From: UBA1535 sp964371035
Lineage (GTDB): Bacteria; Bacillota; Clostridia; Tissierellales; Sedimentibacteraceae
Length of the DNA stretch: 64,000 bases
Assembly (NCBI GenBank): GCA_964371035.1
Contig: CAYJLG010000010.1
Coordinates: 1 to 64,000, forward strand
Reading direction: 5' to 3'
Numbering within the stretch: position 1 is the first letter of the stretch; each line of letters begins with the position of its first letter. The position numbers were made by a program, and so were the translations under genes. Below, piece by piece: positions 8,829 through 16,199 of this stretch. The notes beneath the pieces were generated by a model. The model was not told where the DNA came from. It made no database searches and saw only the letters and a program-made list of their open reading frames with translations.

Positions 8829-9992
8829 ATGAAGTTAAAAAGATTTGTTTGTATAGTTGTTGTGTTTGTATTTGTTTTAACTATGTTTAGAACAGAAGAT
8901 GCATCTGCGAGCAGTATTGCTGAAATTCAAGCACAGATAGACGCGAATAAGAAATTATATGAAGAAAATAAAGAAAAACTTGCTCAAATAGAGGCAGCAC
9001 TTGAAGAACTAAGTGCGGAAGAAGATAGCGTTTTGAATGAAATAGTTAAAATGGATGCTGATATGGCTACTTTAAATGTTGAAGCGGCTGAGTTGCAGAT
9101 TAGAATTGACGATTTGAATCAAAATATTGAAGAAAATGAGGCGTTTATTAAAAAACTTGAAGAAGATATAGATGAGAGTAATTTACTTCTTGAACAAAGA
9201 TTAAGAACGTCTTTTAAAAGAGGGGACATAGGCTATCTTGATGTCATATTTGAAGCTGAAAGTTTATTGGATGCTTTGACTAGATTAGATATGATACAAT
9301 TAATAGTTAGAGAAGACGTCAAATTACTTGCAGAAATCGAAGATCTTAAAAATAATTATGAAGACTTAAAAATAACTCAAGAAAACGAAAAAGAAAATCG
9401 AATTGAAGTCATGGATCAACTTGTTGTTAAAATTGATGATTTAGAAGTAGCTCAAAGTGAAAAAGAAATGAGAATGAGTGAATTAGAAGAAGATAAGGAT
9501 GATCTAATAGCACAAGAAGAAGCTTTTCAAGCTGCGGATCAAGAACTTGAAGCTAATATTCAAAGACTTCAGACGTCTATGGCTTATGTAGGGGGAACTA
9601 TGCTTTGGCCATTGCCTCTGAGTTATACAAGGATTACGTCTCCTTTTGGAAGCAGGATTCATCCGATTTATGGTTATTGGTCACAACACAACGGAGTCGA
9701 TATAGGGGCACCAACAGGAGTTGAAATTTATGCGGTTAATAGTGGTGTAGTTTTAGCGGCAGAATATCATTATAGTTATGGCAATTATGTTGTAATAGAC
9801 CATGGTGGTAAGATTTCTACTTTATATGCCCATGCTAGCAAATTGTTAGTATCGGCTGGTCAAACTGTAAATATCGGGGATACTATTGCACTGATAGGTT
9901 CGACAGGCCAATCGACAGGGCCTCACCTTCATTTTGAAGTAAGAGAAAATGGAGTTAGACAAGATCCTATACCTTATGTAAGTGGAAACTAG
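8829..9992 (+). CDS. Secreted coiled-coil M23 peptidase
   Basis: Peptidoglycan endopeptidase of 387 residues. It has a signal peptide (1 to about 27, ending FRTEDASA), a long coiled-coil region (about 30-245, rich in Glu/Leu heptads), and a C-terminal M23/LytM domain (about 260-385). The zinc ligands look intact: the H-x3-D pair in HNGVDIG and the HLH of GPHLHFEV, plus YAH. This layout resembles EnvC and PcsB, the hydrolase partners of FtsEX, but unlike EnvC the catalytic residues are retained, so it could cut peptidoglycan itself. Position directly after ftsEX, with a good ribosome site (AAAGGAG), supports a functional trio. Confidence 0.92.
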   Translation: MKLKRFVCIVVVFVFVLTMFRTEDASASSIAEIQAQIDANKKLYEENKEKLAQIEAALEELSAEEDSVLNEIVKMDADMATLNVEAAELQIRIDDLNQNIEENEAFIKKLEEDIDESNLLLEQRLRTSFKRGDIGYLDVIFEAESLLDALTRLDMIQLIVREDVKLLAEIEDLKNNYEDLKITQENEKENRIEVMDQLVVKIDDLEVAQSEKEMRMSELEEDKDDLIAQEEAFQAADQELEANIQRLQTSMAYVGGTMLWPLPLSYTRITSPFGSRIHPIYGYWSQHNGVDIGAPTGVEIYAVNSGVVLAAEYHYSYGNYVVIDHGGKISTLYAHASKLLVSAGQTVNIGDTIALIGSTGQSTGPHLHFEVRENGVRQDPIPYVSGN

Positions 9993-10037
9993 TTCGTTGT
10001 TTCTTCCCTTGAGACACATATGTCGAGACAAAATAAT

Positions 10038-10391
10038 GTTACTATTTACAGTCGATTTCTGACGTTAAAAGGAAAAAACAATAAAAGATGGAAGCATTAT
10101 GGAGATTGGAACAAGTTGTGTGAAGTTTTGTGAGCGTTATAGTCATCTTTGGCGTAGCTCCTAAAATATACTGCGTTATGACTTTGCGAATAAAACTACT
10201 CATGCCCTAACCCCATTTTCTAAATGAAAATGGCGGTAGGTCACATGCATGGAGAACCAAATCTTTGTGAGTTTAACGAGCAAAAAGATTTGATGTTCTC
10301 TTCTGCGCCTTACAACTTCCCAATTGGAGTATTCGGCGACATATTTTATTATTTTTCCTTTGAGTTGTTTATGTTTGCTGTGAATAGTAAC
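10038..10391 (+). mobile_element. MITE-like element, copy 2 (complete, 354 bp)
   Basis: Bounded by imperfect terminal inverted repeats GTTACTATTTACAG (10038-10051) and CTGTGAATAGTAAC (10378-10391). From about 10139 it is nearly identical to copy 1, but the first hairpin is degraded (GGCGGTAGG in place of GGGGTTAGG). No clear target duplication is visible. A 65-codon ORF in it (10224-10421) covers the hairpin arms and is not credible as a protein. The element ends 39 bp before the -35 box of the infC promoter. Confidence 0.82.
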
Positions 10392-10429
10392 GTTGATAAG
10401 AAAAAAATATATTTTTCTTAAAAAACATA

Positions 10430-10458
10430 TTGACATTCTTATTTATAAGTATTATAAT
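10430..10458 (+). promoter_or_regulatory. Sigma-A promoter of infC-rpmI-rplT
   Basis: TTGACA (10430-10435) and TATAAT (10453-10458) are both perfect consensus boxes with a 17-bp spacer, followed by the long infC leader. This is the strongest promoter I can see in the window. Confidence 0.88.
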
Positions 10459-10464
10459 GTCATA

Positions 10465-10607
10465 AGCAAGAAGAAGTAACCGCTTCTCACCTTACGACGC
10501 ACATAAAATTGATAAAATTTTAGTTGAGTGCTGTTAGTTAGGTTATTATTTTAAAGAGATACTTATTTGTATGTTTTGAGATAGCGGTTTGCCGCTATCT
10601 CTTTTTT
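10465..10607 (+). promoter_or_regulatory. infC leader with attenuator (L20 leader type)
   Basis: The transcribed leader carries the GCTTCTCACCTTACGACGC-type sequence characteristic of Firmicute infC leaders and ends in an intrinsic terminator: GAGATAGCGG (10578-10587) pairs with CCGCTATCTC (10592-10601), followed by a T tract (10602-10607). In Bacillus, ribosomal protein L20 binds such a leader and causes premature termination. L20 (rplT) is the third gene of this operon, so autoregulation is expected. Assignment is by position and these motifs; the alternative antiterminator pairing was not worked out. Confidence 0.72.
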
Positions 10608-10675
10608 ATTTATTAGATACTGTTTGAAGCAGTCTATCTATAAGAGTAGCATACATTTATAGGAGGTGTGTCTTT

Positions 10676-11182
10676 ATTAAAGAACTTCAAATTAACGAGC
10701 AAATTCGTGAAAAAGAGGTAAGAGTAATTGACTCAGAGGGAGAGCAACTAGGTGTAATCAGTTTGGATGAAGCGATGGAATTGGCTGACAAACAAAAGCT
10801 TGACTTAGTTAATATTTCACCAAATGCGAAGCCACCAGTTTGCAGGATTATGAGCTATGGTAAGTACAAGTACGAATTGACTAAGAAAGAAAAAGAATCT
10901 AAGAAAAAACAAAAAATGATCACTGTCAAGGAGATACGTTTAACTCCTAATATTGAAGAACATGATTTGGGAGTTAAGGCGAAAAACGCATCTAAATTCT
11001 TGGAAGATGGAGATAGAGTAAAAGTTGTAGTTAGATTCAGAGGTAGAGAAATAGGATATTCAGAGTTAGGAAGAAAAGTTTTAATGAAATTTGCTGAAAT
11101 TACTTCTGAACATTCTACTATTGATAAAATGCCTAAAATAGAAGGTAGAAACATGATAATGTTTTTAAATCCTAAAAATTAA
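10676..11182 (+). CDS. infC: Translation initiation factor IF-3, ATT start
   Basis: IF-3, 168 residues, which discriminates initiator tRNA and start codons on the 30S subunit. The N-terminal domain contains INEQIREKEVRVID and the C-terminal domain contains the LTPNIEEHDL and VVVRFRGREIGY segments. There is no ATG, GTG or TTG at the conserved N-terminus; the frame opens at ATT (10676-10678), 9 nt after a perfect AGGAGG (10661-10666). IF-3 genes of other bacteria, including E. coli, use AUU so that IF-3 represses its own translation. The TTG at 10763 would delete 29 conserved residues and is rejected. First gene of infC-rpmI-rplT. Confidence 0.95.
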   Translation: MKELQINEQIREKEVRVIDSEGEQLGVISLDEAMELADKQKLDLVNISPNAKPPVCRIMSYGKYKYELTKKEKESKKKQKMITVKEIRLTPNIEEHDLGVKAKNASKFLEDGDRVKVVVRFRGREIGYSELGRKVLMKFAEITSEHSTIDKMPKIEGRNMIMFLNPKN

Positions 11183-11209
11183 TAGATTGTCAAAAAAGGA
11201 GGAACCACA

Positions 11210-11404
11210 ATGCCAAAAGTAAAAACTAATAGATCAGCTGCTAAAAGATTTAAGAAGACAGGTAGCGGAAAATTTAAGAGATCTCATTCAGGAAAAAACC
11301 ACTTCACAGGTAAAAAAGCATCAAAATCAATCAGAAACCTGCGAAAAGGTACTTTAGTATCAGATTCAGATACACCAAAATTAAAAATAATATTACCATA
11401 CTAA
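11210..11404 (+). CDS. rpmI: 50S ribosomal protein L35
   Basis: Small basic ribosomal protein of 64 residues with the typical start PKVKTNRSAAKRFK and the HFTGKKASKSIRNLRK segment. The last 16 residues (after LRKGTLVSDSD) follow the family pattern loosely. It sits between infC and rplT with AAAGGAGG as ribosome site, the order conserved across Firmicutes. Confidence 0.96.
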   Translation: MPKVKTNRSAAKRFKKTGSGKFKRSHSGKNHFTGKKASKSIRNLRKGTLVSDSDTPKLKIILPY

Positions 11405-11430
11405 GATAAATGATATAGGAGGACAATGAA

Positions 11431-11775
11431 ATGGCAAGAGTAAAAAGAGCCGTTAACGCTAAAAAGAATCATCGTAAAGTATTAAAACTTGCTAAAGGAT
11501 ACTACGGTGCAAAAAGTAAATTATTTAAAATGGCAAATCAAGCAGTGATGAAGTCACTTGCTTATGCATATGTTGGTAGAAAGCAAAAGAAAAGAGAATT
11601 TAGACAACTTTGGATAGCTAGAATTAATGCTGCTACAAGATCACATGGAGTTTCTTACAGTAAATTCATAAATGGTTTAAAGAAAAACAACATTGAAATT
11701 AATAGAAAAATGCTTTCGGAGATGGCTATTCATGACGCTGCAGGTTTTGCAAAATTAGTAGAATCTGTAAAATAG
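11431..11775 (+). CDS. rplT: 50S ribosomal protein L20
   Basis: 114 residues, normal length, beginning ARVKRAVNAKKNHRKVLK and containing the RKQKKREFRQLWIARINAA segment. It binds 23S rRNA early in 50S assembly, and in Bacillus it represses its own operon through the infC leader; the leader and attenuator at 10465-10607 fit that role here. Ribosome site AGGAGGACA directly upstream. An intrinsic terminator follows. Confidence 0.97.
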   Translation: MARVKRAVNAKKNHRKVLKLAKGYYGAKSKLFKMANQAVMKSLAYAYVGRKQKKREFRQLWIARINAATRSHGVSYSKFINGLKKNNIEINRKMLSEMAIHDAAGFAKLVESVK

Positions 11776-11792
11776 ACAGCTTTATTAAAATA

Positions 11793-11816
11793 AAAGACCT
11801 GATATGGTCTTTTTTT
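11793..11816 (+). terminator. Intrinsic terminator after rplT
   Basis: AAAGACC (11793-11799) pairs with GGTCTTT (11806-11812) and runs into a T tract. Confidence 0.85.
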
Positions 11817-11817
11817 C

Positions 11818-11845
11818 TTGCAAAATAAATTTTTTGTTATATAAT
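11818..11845 (+). promoter_or_regulatory. Promoter of ktrBA
   Basis: TTGCAA (11818-11823) and TATAAT (11840-11845) with a 16-bp spacer, immediately after the rplT terminator. Confidence 0.6.
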
Positions 11846-11851
11846 ATATAG

Positions 11852-11910
11852 AAGCATATTTTTATAAGAAAATAAATTTATATGCTTTTTTAAATGTGAC
11901 AGCATGCTGT
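11852..11910 (+). promoter_or_regulatory. Terminator-like hairpin and palindrome in ktrB leader
   Basis: AAGCATAT near 11852 can pair with ATATGCTT ending near 11887, followed by a T run, resembling an attenuator inside the leader. Just downstream ACAGCATGCTGT (11899-11910) is a perfect 12-bp palindrome 34 nt before the start codon. Nothing here matches the c-di-AMP (ydaO) riboswitch consensus that I remember. Confidence 0.4.
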
Positions 11911-11943
11911 AGCATTATCGATTTATTCGGAGGTTTTTGCTAA

Positions 11944-13305
11944 GTGGAAGAAAATATAAAAAATGATAGTTCGTTAAAAAATAACCCTTCGCTATTATTT
12001 ATATTAGGTTTTTTAGGAGTAGTATTAGCAGGTGCAACGTTGTTAAATTTTCCTTTTGCAAGTTTAGATGGAAAAAGCGTTGGATTTATAGACGCGTTGT
12101 TTACTTCAGCGTCAGCAGTATGTGTGACAGGCTTAACAACTCTTGTTACTGCAACGCAATGGACTTTTTTTGGAAAAATAGTAATACTAGTGTTGATACA
12201 GTTTGGTGGATTAGGACTCATGACTTTATCTACTCTGATTACACTTTTTTTAGGAAGAAAAATTTCATTAAGATTTAGGATGTTGATACAAGAAGAAAGA
12301 AATTCAGATGAATTGCAAGGCGTAGTAAGAGTTACTAAAAATGTATTGATTTATACATTTTCAGTTGAAATAGTCGGAGCACTGATTTTTGCATTAGTAT
12401 TTTGTAAAGAATTTGGATTGTTACAAGGTTTATGGTATTCGATATTTCATTCAATATCTGCATTTTGCAATGCTGGGTTTGATATAGTTGGTAGTCAAAG
12501 CTTTATTCCATATGTGACAAATCCAATAGTTAATTTTGTAACAACTACTTTAATAATTCTGGGAGGCCTAGGTTTTATAGTAGTTACAGAAGTTATTAAG
12601 GTGAGGAGCTTTAAAAAGTTTACATTACATACTAAAATAGTACTTACAGTAACACTGATTTTACTAATATCTGGTACCGTTTTGTTTTTTGCATTTGAAT
12701 ATACGAATGATGATACAATAGGAGAATTAGGATTTTTTAATAAAATACAGGCTTCATATTTTCAAAGTGTTGTAGCGAGAACCGCAGGATATTCGACTGT
12801 TGACATGTCAGCTACAAGAGAGTATACTTCCGTTATGATGATGGTACTCATGTTTATAGGTGGATCGTCAGGCTCAACGGCAGGTGGTGTTAAAATCACT
12901 ACATTTGCAGTTGCAATTTTAGCAATAAAGACAATGGTTTACGGTAAACGAGATATTGAGATTTATCAAAAAAGAGTTCCGACTACAGTTATAATGAAAG
13001 CAATTTCTATTATTGGGATTGCGTTTGGAGTAGTTTTAGTTGTATCTGTCTTGATAAGTATCTTCGAATCTCATCAAGGTTTTACGCTGGTAGATTCGAT
13101 GTTTGAAGCAGTGTCGGCGTTTGGTACAGTTGGACTTTCGAGAAATATGACACCATTTATTGGAGATTTGAGCAAAATAGTGATATCAATTACTATGTTT
13201 ATAGGCCGTTTGGGACCTTTTACGATGGCGCTTGCTGTTGCATCTGCTCAAAATAAAACTATTGCAAACTATACTTACCCAGAAGGTAAAATAAACATAG
13301 GCTAA
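11944..13305 (+). CDS. ktrB: Potassium uptake channel subunit KtrB (TrkH family)
   Basis: Membrane subunit of a Ktr-type K+ uptake system, 453 residues. The four pore repeats with their filter glycines are visible: SAVCVTGLTTL, SAFCNAGFDIVG, ARTAGYSTVDM and SAFGTVGLSRNM. The flexible gate region after the third pore (GGSSGSTAGGVKITT) is present. It starts with GTG behind CGGAGG. The next gene is the regulatory subunit, so this is a ktrBA operon. Ktr systems usually move K+ with Na+; the ion coupling here is inferred. Confidence 0.93.
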   Translation: MEENIKNDSSLKNNPSLLFILGFLGVVLAGATLLNFPFASLDGKSVGFIDALFTSASAVCVTGLTTLVTATQWTFFGKIVILVLIQFGGLGLMTLSTLITLFLGRKISLRFRMLIQEERNSDELQGVVRVTKNVLIYTFSVEIVGALIFALVFCKEFGLLQGLWYSIFHSISAFCNAGFDIVGSQSFIPYVTNPIVNFVTTTLIILGGLGFIVVTEVIKVRSFKKFTLHTKIVLTVTLILLISGTVLFFAFEYTNDDTIGELGFFNKIQASYFQSVVARTAGYSTVDMSATREYTSVMMMVLMFIGGSSGSTAGGVKITTFAVAILAIKTMVYGKRDIEIYQKRVPTTVIMKAISIIGIAFGVVLVVSVLISIFESHQGFTLVDSMFEAVSAFGTVGLSRNMTPFIGDLSKIVISITMFIGRLGPFTMALAVASAQNKTIANYTYPEGKINIG

Positions 13306-13317
13306 TGGAGGAATTAA

Positions 13318-13977
13318 ATGAGACAATTTGTAGTTATAGGTTGTGGAAGATTTGGAGAATCTGTCGCTAAAACATTATATAAACAAGGATATGATGTTCT
13401 AGTAGTAGATAAAGATTTAGATATAATACAAGAGATTTCAGAGCATGTCACACATGCGATACAGGCTGATGCATCGGATGAAAATGCATTAAAATCTCTA
13501 GGAATTAGAAATTTTGACGTCGCTGTTATTTCGATAGGATCAAATATTCAGGCGTCTATAATGTGTACTTTGATAGTAAAAGAGCTTGGTGTTAAAACTG
13601 TAATTGCAAAAGCTCAAAATGATGTGCACGGAAAAGTTTTGTCTAAAATAGGAGCAGATAAAGTAGTTTTCCCAGAAAGAGATATGGGAGTGCGAATTGC
13701 GCACAATATTATTTCTACTAATATTTTGGACGTAATTGAATTAATGCCTGATTATAGTATTATAGAAGTGGTTGCATTGAAGGAATGGGAAAATAAAGCT
13801 TTAATTGAACTTAAACTTCCTAATAGAATGGGTGTTAGTATTATGGCAATTAAAACAGGTGAAAACATTAATATAAGCCCTTATGCTGAAGATGTTATAA
13901 AAGAGGGCGATGTAGTAGTATTGCTTGGTCATAATGATAATTTAAGAAAAATAGAACAGATGGGTATTACGGAGTAA
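13318..13977 (+). CDS. ktrA: Potassium uptake regulatory subunit KtrA (TrkA family)
   Basis: Cytoplasmic RCK protein of 219 residues that gates KtrB by binding nucleotide. The Rossmann fold nucleotide motif GCGRFGES (about 8-15) and the acidic end of strand 2 (VVDKD) lie in RCK_N; the C-terminal part (about 135-219) is a TrkA_C domain. In other Firmicutes TrkA_C binds c-di-AMP, which inhibits K+ uptake; the diadenylate cyclase gene at 42235 makes that link plausible here but it is not shown by the sequence. Spaced 12 nt from ktrB with GGAGGAA in front. Confidence 0.92.
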   Translation: MRQFVVIGCGRFGESVAKTLYKQGYDVLVVDKDLDIIQEISEHVTHAIQADASDENALKSLGIRNFDVAVISIGSNIQASIMCTLIVKELGVKTVIAKAQNDVHGKVLSKIGADKVVFPERDMGVRIAHNIISTNILDVIELMPDYSIIEVVALKEWENKALIELKLPNRMGVSIMAIKTGENINISPYAEDVIKEGDVVVLLGHNDNLRKIEQMGITE

Positions 13978-13979
13978 AT

Positions 13980-14771
13980 ATGTTAATTATCGGTAAGGAT
14001 AATAAAAAGATAAAACTTTTAAAGTCTCTTGATAGCAAAAAAAATAGAGATGAAAAAAATCTATTTGTTATAGAAAGTATCAAGCTAATAAAAGAAGCTG
14101 TTTTAGAAAAAATTGAATTGGAATTTGTACTGATTTCTGAAAACTTATTAAATAAAGATGAAATTAAAAAATTGATTTTGCTGTTAGAAGATAATAACAT
14201 AGCATATCACACTGTTTTACCTGATTTGTTTAGTAGTACTGTTTCTACTGTGACGTCACAAGGTGCGATAGCAGTTGCTAGAAAACGTAACTATACGTCA
14301 AATTTTTTGGCTGAAGAATCAAAAATGATAATTTTTTTAGATGAGTTGCAAGATCCAGGCAACTTAGGAACAATCATTAGAACTGCAGACGCATTTGGAC
14401 CGTGCGAAATAGTTTTGTCACCTAAATGTGTAGATGTTTATAATGAAAAAACAGTAAGATCTTGTGCAGGGGCTCTGTTTAGAGTGCCTATAACAACGAT
14501 TGATGATTCGATTCTTTTTTTGGAAGCGTTAAAACAAGAGGGCTTTAAGCTTGTTTCTACTGTGGTTGACTCAGATAATGATTTTGATAATCTAGGTGAA
14601 TTTGATAAAATATGTTTAATAATAGGAAACGAGGGTAAGGGTGTATCTAAAGAGATAAAAAATATTTCAGACGAAAAAGTTACTATTAAAATGAGTGGCA
14701 GAACAGAATCTTTAAATGCATCAACTGCCGCTACAATATGTATATATGAGATTAGAAAAAAACTCTTGTAA
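13980..14771 (+). CDS. TrmH/SpoU family RNA 2'-O-methyltransferase
   Basis: S-adenosylmethionine-dependent RNA ribose methyltransferase, 263 residues, with an N-terminal substrate-binding domain (about 1-95) and a C-terminal SPOUT domain. All three SPOUT motifs are visible: NLGTIIRTADAFG (motif 1), IIGNEGKGVSKE (motif 2) and SLNASTAATICIYE (motif 3). It is the type commonly found next to pheS in Firmicutes. The exact rRNA or tRNA target cannot be told from sequence. Begins 2 nt after ktrA. The promoter of the following T-box operon overlaps its 3' end. Confidence 0.88.
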   Translation: MLIIGKDNKKIKLLKSLDSKKNRDEKNLFVIESIKLIKEAVLEKIELEFVLISENLLNKDEIKKLILLLEDNNIAYHTVLPDLFSSTVSTVTSQGAIAVARKRNYTSNFLAEESKMIIFLDELQDPGNLGTIIRTADAFGPCEIVLSPKCVDVYNEKTVRSCAGALFRVPITTIDDSILFLEALKQEGFKLVSTVVDSDNDFDNLGEFDKICLIIGNEGKGVSKEIKNISDEKVTIKMSGRTESLNASTAATICIYEIRKKLL

Positions 14772-14794
14772 ATGACTAATAAGTTTGATATAAT
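14766..14794 (+). promoter_or_regulatory. Promoter of pheST
   Basis: TTGTAA (14766-14771) and TATAAT (14789-14794), 17 bp apart; the -35 box overlaps the stop codon of the methyltransferase gene. Confidence 0.65.
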
Positions 14795-14800
14795 TAGGGG

Positions 14801-15057
14801 CGTTACAAATTGAATATTAAGGCTGTGATGGAAAAAAGTATTTATTTTACGATATCAAGAGAGATGGTGCAGTAGCTGTAAGCATTATTATATACGAGTA
14901 TAAAGAAGTTCGTTCCTGAGCTTGTAAGCTGAAGTAATAGTAGGCTTATACGGTTAAAACCGATATATGAAATGAGATCTTTGAATTTTTTTCAGAGTAA
15001 AAAAGAGTGGTACCGCGAATTCGCCTCTTTAAAGGCGTATTTGCGGTTGTTTTTTTG
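14801..15057 (+). promoter_or_regulatory. T-box riboswitch (Phe)
   Basis: The canonical T-box AGAGTGGTACCGCG lies at 15004-15017 and overlaps the 5' arm of a terminator (CCGCGAATTCGCCT pairing with AGGCGTATTTGCGG) that ends in a T run at about 15050-15057. The leader precedes pheST, so the effector is uncharged tRNA-Phe. A TTC specifier candidate is at 14909-14911 (another TTC at 14913-14915). Binding of uncharged tRNA would prevent termination and raise phenylalanyl-tRNA synthetase expression. Confidence 0.93.
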
Positions 15058-15165
15058 TTAAAACATAGTGAATTATTTATAATTTGGTAATGATTTTAAC
15101 TATGTTATTGAGCGCTAATTAATTAGTGTAAATGCCTATTTTAGAAATAAAGGAGATAAATCAGA

Positions 15166-16188
15166 ATGAAAGAAAAACTTTCGCAAATGTTAAATGAAGC
15201 ATTAGAACTTTTGAAAAATTGTGATCAAAATGATGAAATTGAAAAAATTAGGGTTCGTTATTTAGGAAAAAAAGGCGAGTTAACTGCGATGTTAAGAGGT
15301 ATGGGTTCGCTTTCAGAAGAAGAGAGACCTATAGTAGGAAAAATAGTTAACGAAGTTAGAGAAACTATTGAAAATAAAATAGATGAATTAAAAACTATAG
15401 TTGCAAATAAAGAAAAAGAAGACAAATTAAACAATGAAAAAATAGATGTTACTATGCCTTCTAATTATCATCAAATAGGAAGAAGGCATCCTTTGATGCA
15501 AGTTAAAGAAGAGCTTGAAGAATTATTTTTGAATATGGGATACGATGTGATTGAAGGACCTGAAGTAGATACGGTAGAAAACAACTTTGACGATTTAAAT
15601 GCTCCAGAAGATCATCCTTCTAGAGATATGTCGGACACTTTTTATTTAGCAGATGACTTGATTTTAAGGACTCAGACTTCTACTGTTCAAATTAGGACGA
15701 TGAAGTCTCAAAAACCACCTATTAGAATGGTTTCAGCAGGTAGAACTTTTAGGTTTGATGAGGTAGATGATACTCATTCTCCTATGTTTCATCAAATGGA
15801 ATGCTTAGTTATCGATAAAGGTATAACTATGGCAAACTTAATAGACGCTATTAACCAATTTGTAAAACAAATGTTTGGCGACGAAATGAAGACAAGATTT
15901 AGACCGCATAATTTTCCATTTACAGAACCAAGTGCTGAAGTTGATGTATCTTGTTTAAAGTGTAAAGGTGAAGGTTGTCCAACTTGCAATAATACAGGTT
16001 GGAGTATGGAGCTTTTGGGTTGCGGGATGGTTCATCCAAATGTATTAAGAAATTGTGGTATAGATCCTGAAGTTTATAGTGGATTTGCTTTTGGTATGGG
16101 CATAGATAGAGTTACAATGGTTAAACATGGAATCAATAATATTAGATTATTGTTCGATAATGATGAAAGATTTTTGAAACAATTCTAG
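15166..16188 (+). CDS. pheS: Phenylalanyl-tRNA synthetase alpha subunit
   Basis: Class II aminoacyl-tRNA synthetase catalytic subunit, 340 residues. The N-terminal coiled coil (about 1-85) is followed by the catalytic core with motif 2 (RTFRFDEVDDTHSPMFHQ) and motif 3 (GFAFGMGIDRVTMV). A cysteine cluster CLKCKGEGCPTC, common in Firmicute PheS, is present. Forms an alpha2-beta2 enzyme with PheT, whose gene starts 12 nt later. Controlled by the T-box upstream. Confidence 0.97.
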   Translation: MKEKLSQMLNEALELLKNCDQNDEIEKIRVRYLGKKGELTAMLRGMGSLSEEERPIVGKIVNEVRETIENKIDELKTIVANKEKEDKLNNEKIDVTMPSNYHQIGRRHPLMQVKEELEELFLNMGYDVIEGPEVDTVENNFDDLNAPEDHPSRDMSDTFYLADDLILRTQTSTVQIRTMKSQKPPIRMVSAGRTFRFDEVDDTHSPMFHQMECLVIDKGITMANLIDAINQFVKQMFGDEMKTRFRPHNFPFTEPSAEVDVSCLKCKGEGCPTCNNTGWSMELLGCGMVHPNVLRNCGIDPEVYSGFAFGMGIDRVTMVKHGINNIRLLFDNDERFLKQF

Positions 16189-16199
16189 GAGGATAAAAA

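Noticed and set aside
10200..10436. 65- and 78-codon ORFs on both strands inside the MITE
   Set aside because: They span the hairpin arms and the terminus, lack ribosome sites, and the corresponding region of copy 1 does not keep the frame.
11846..11943. c-di-AMP (ydaO) riboswitch in front of ktrB
   Set aside because: The leader is too short and lacks the conserved core; only a simple hairpin and a palindrome are visible.
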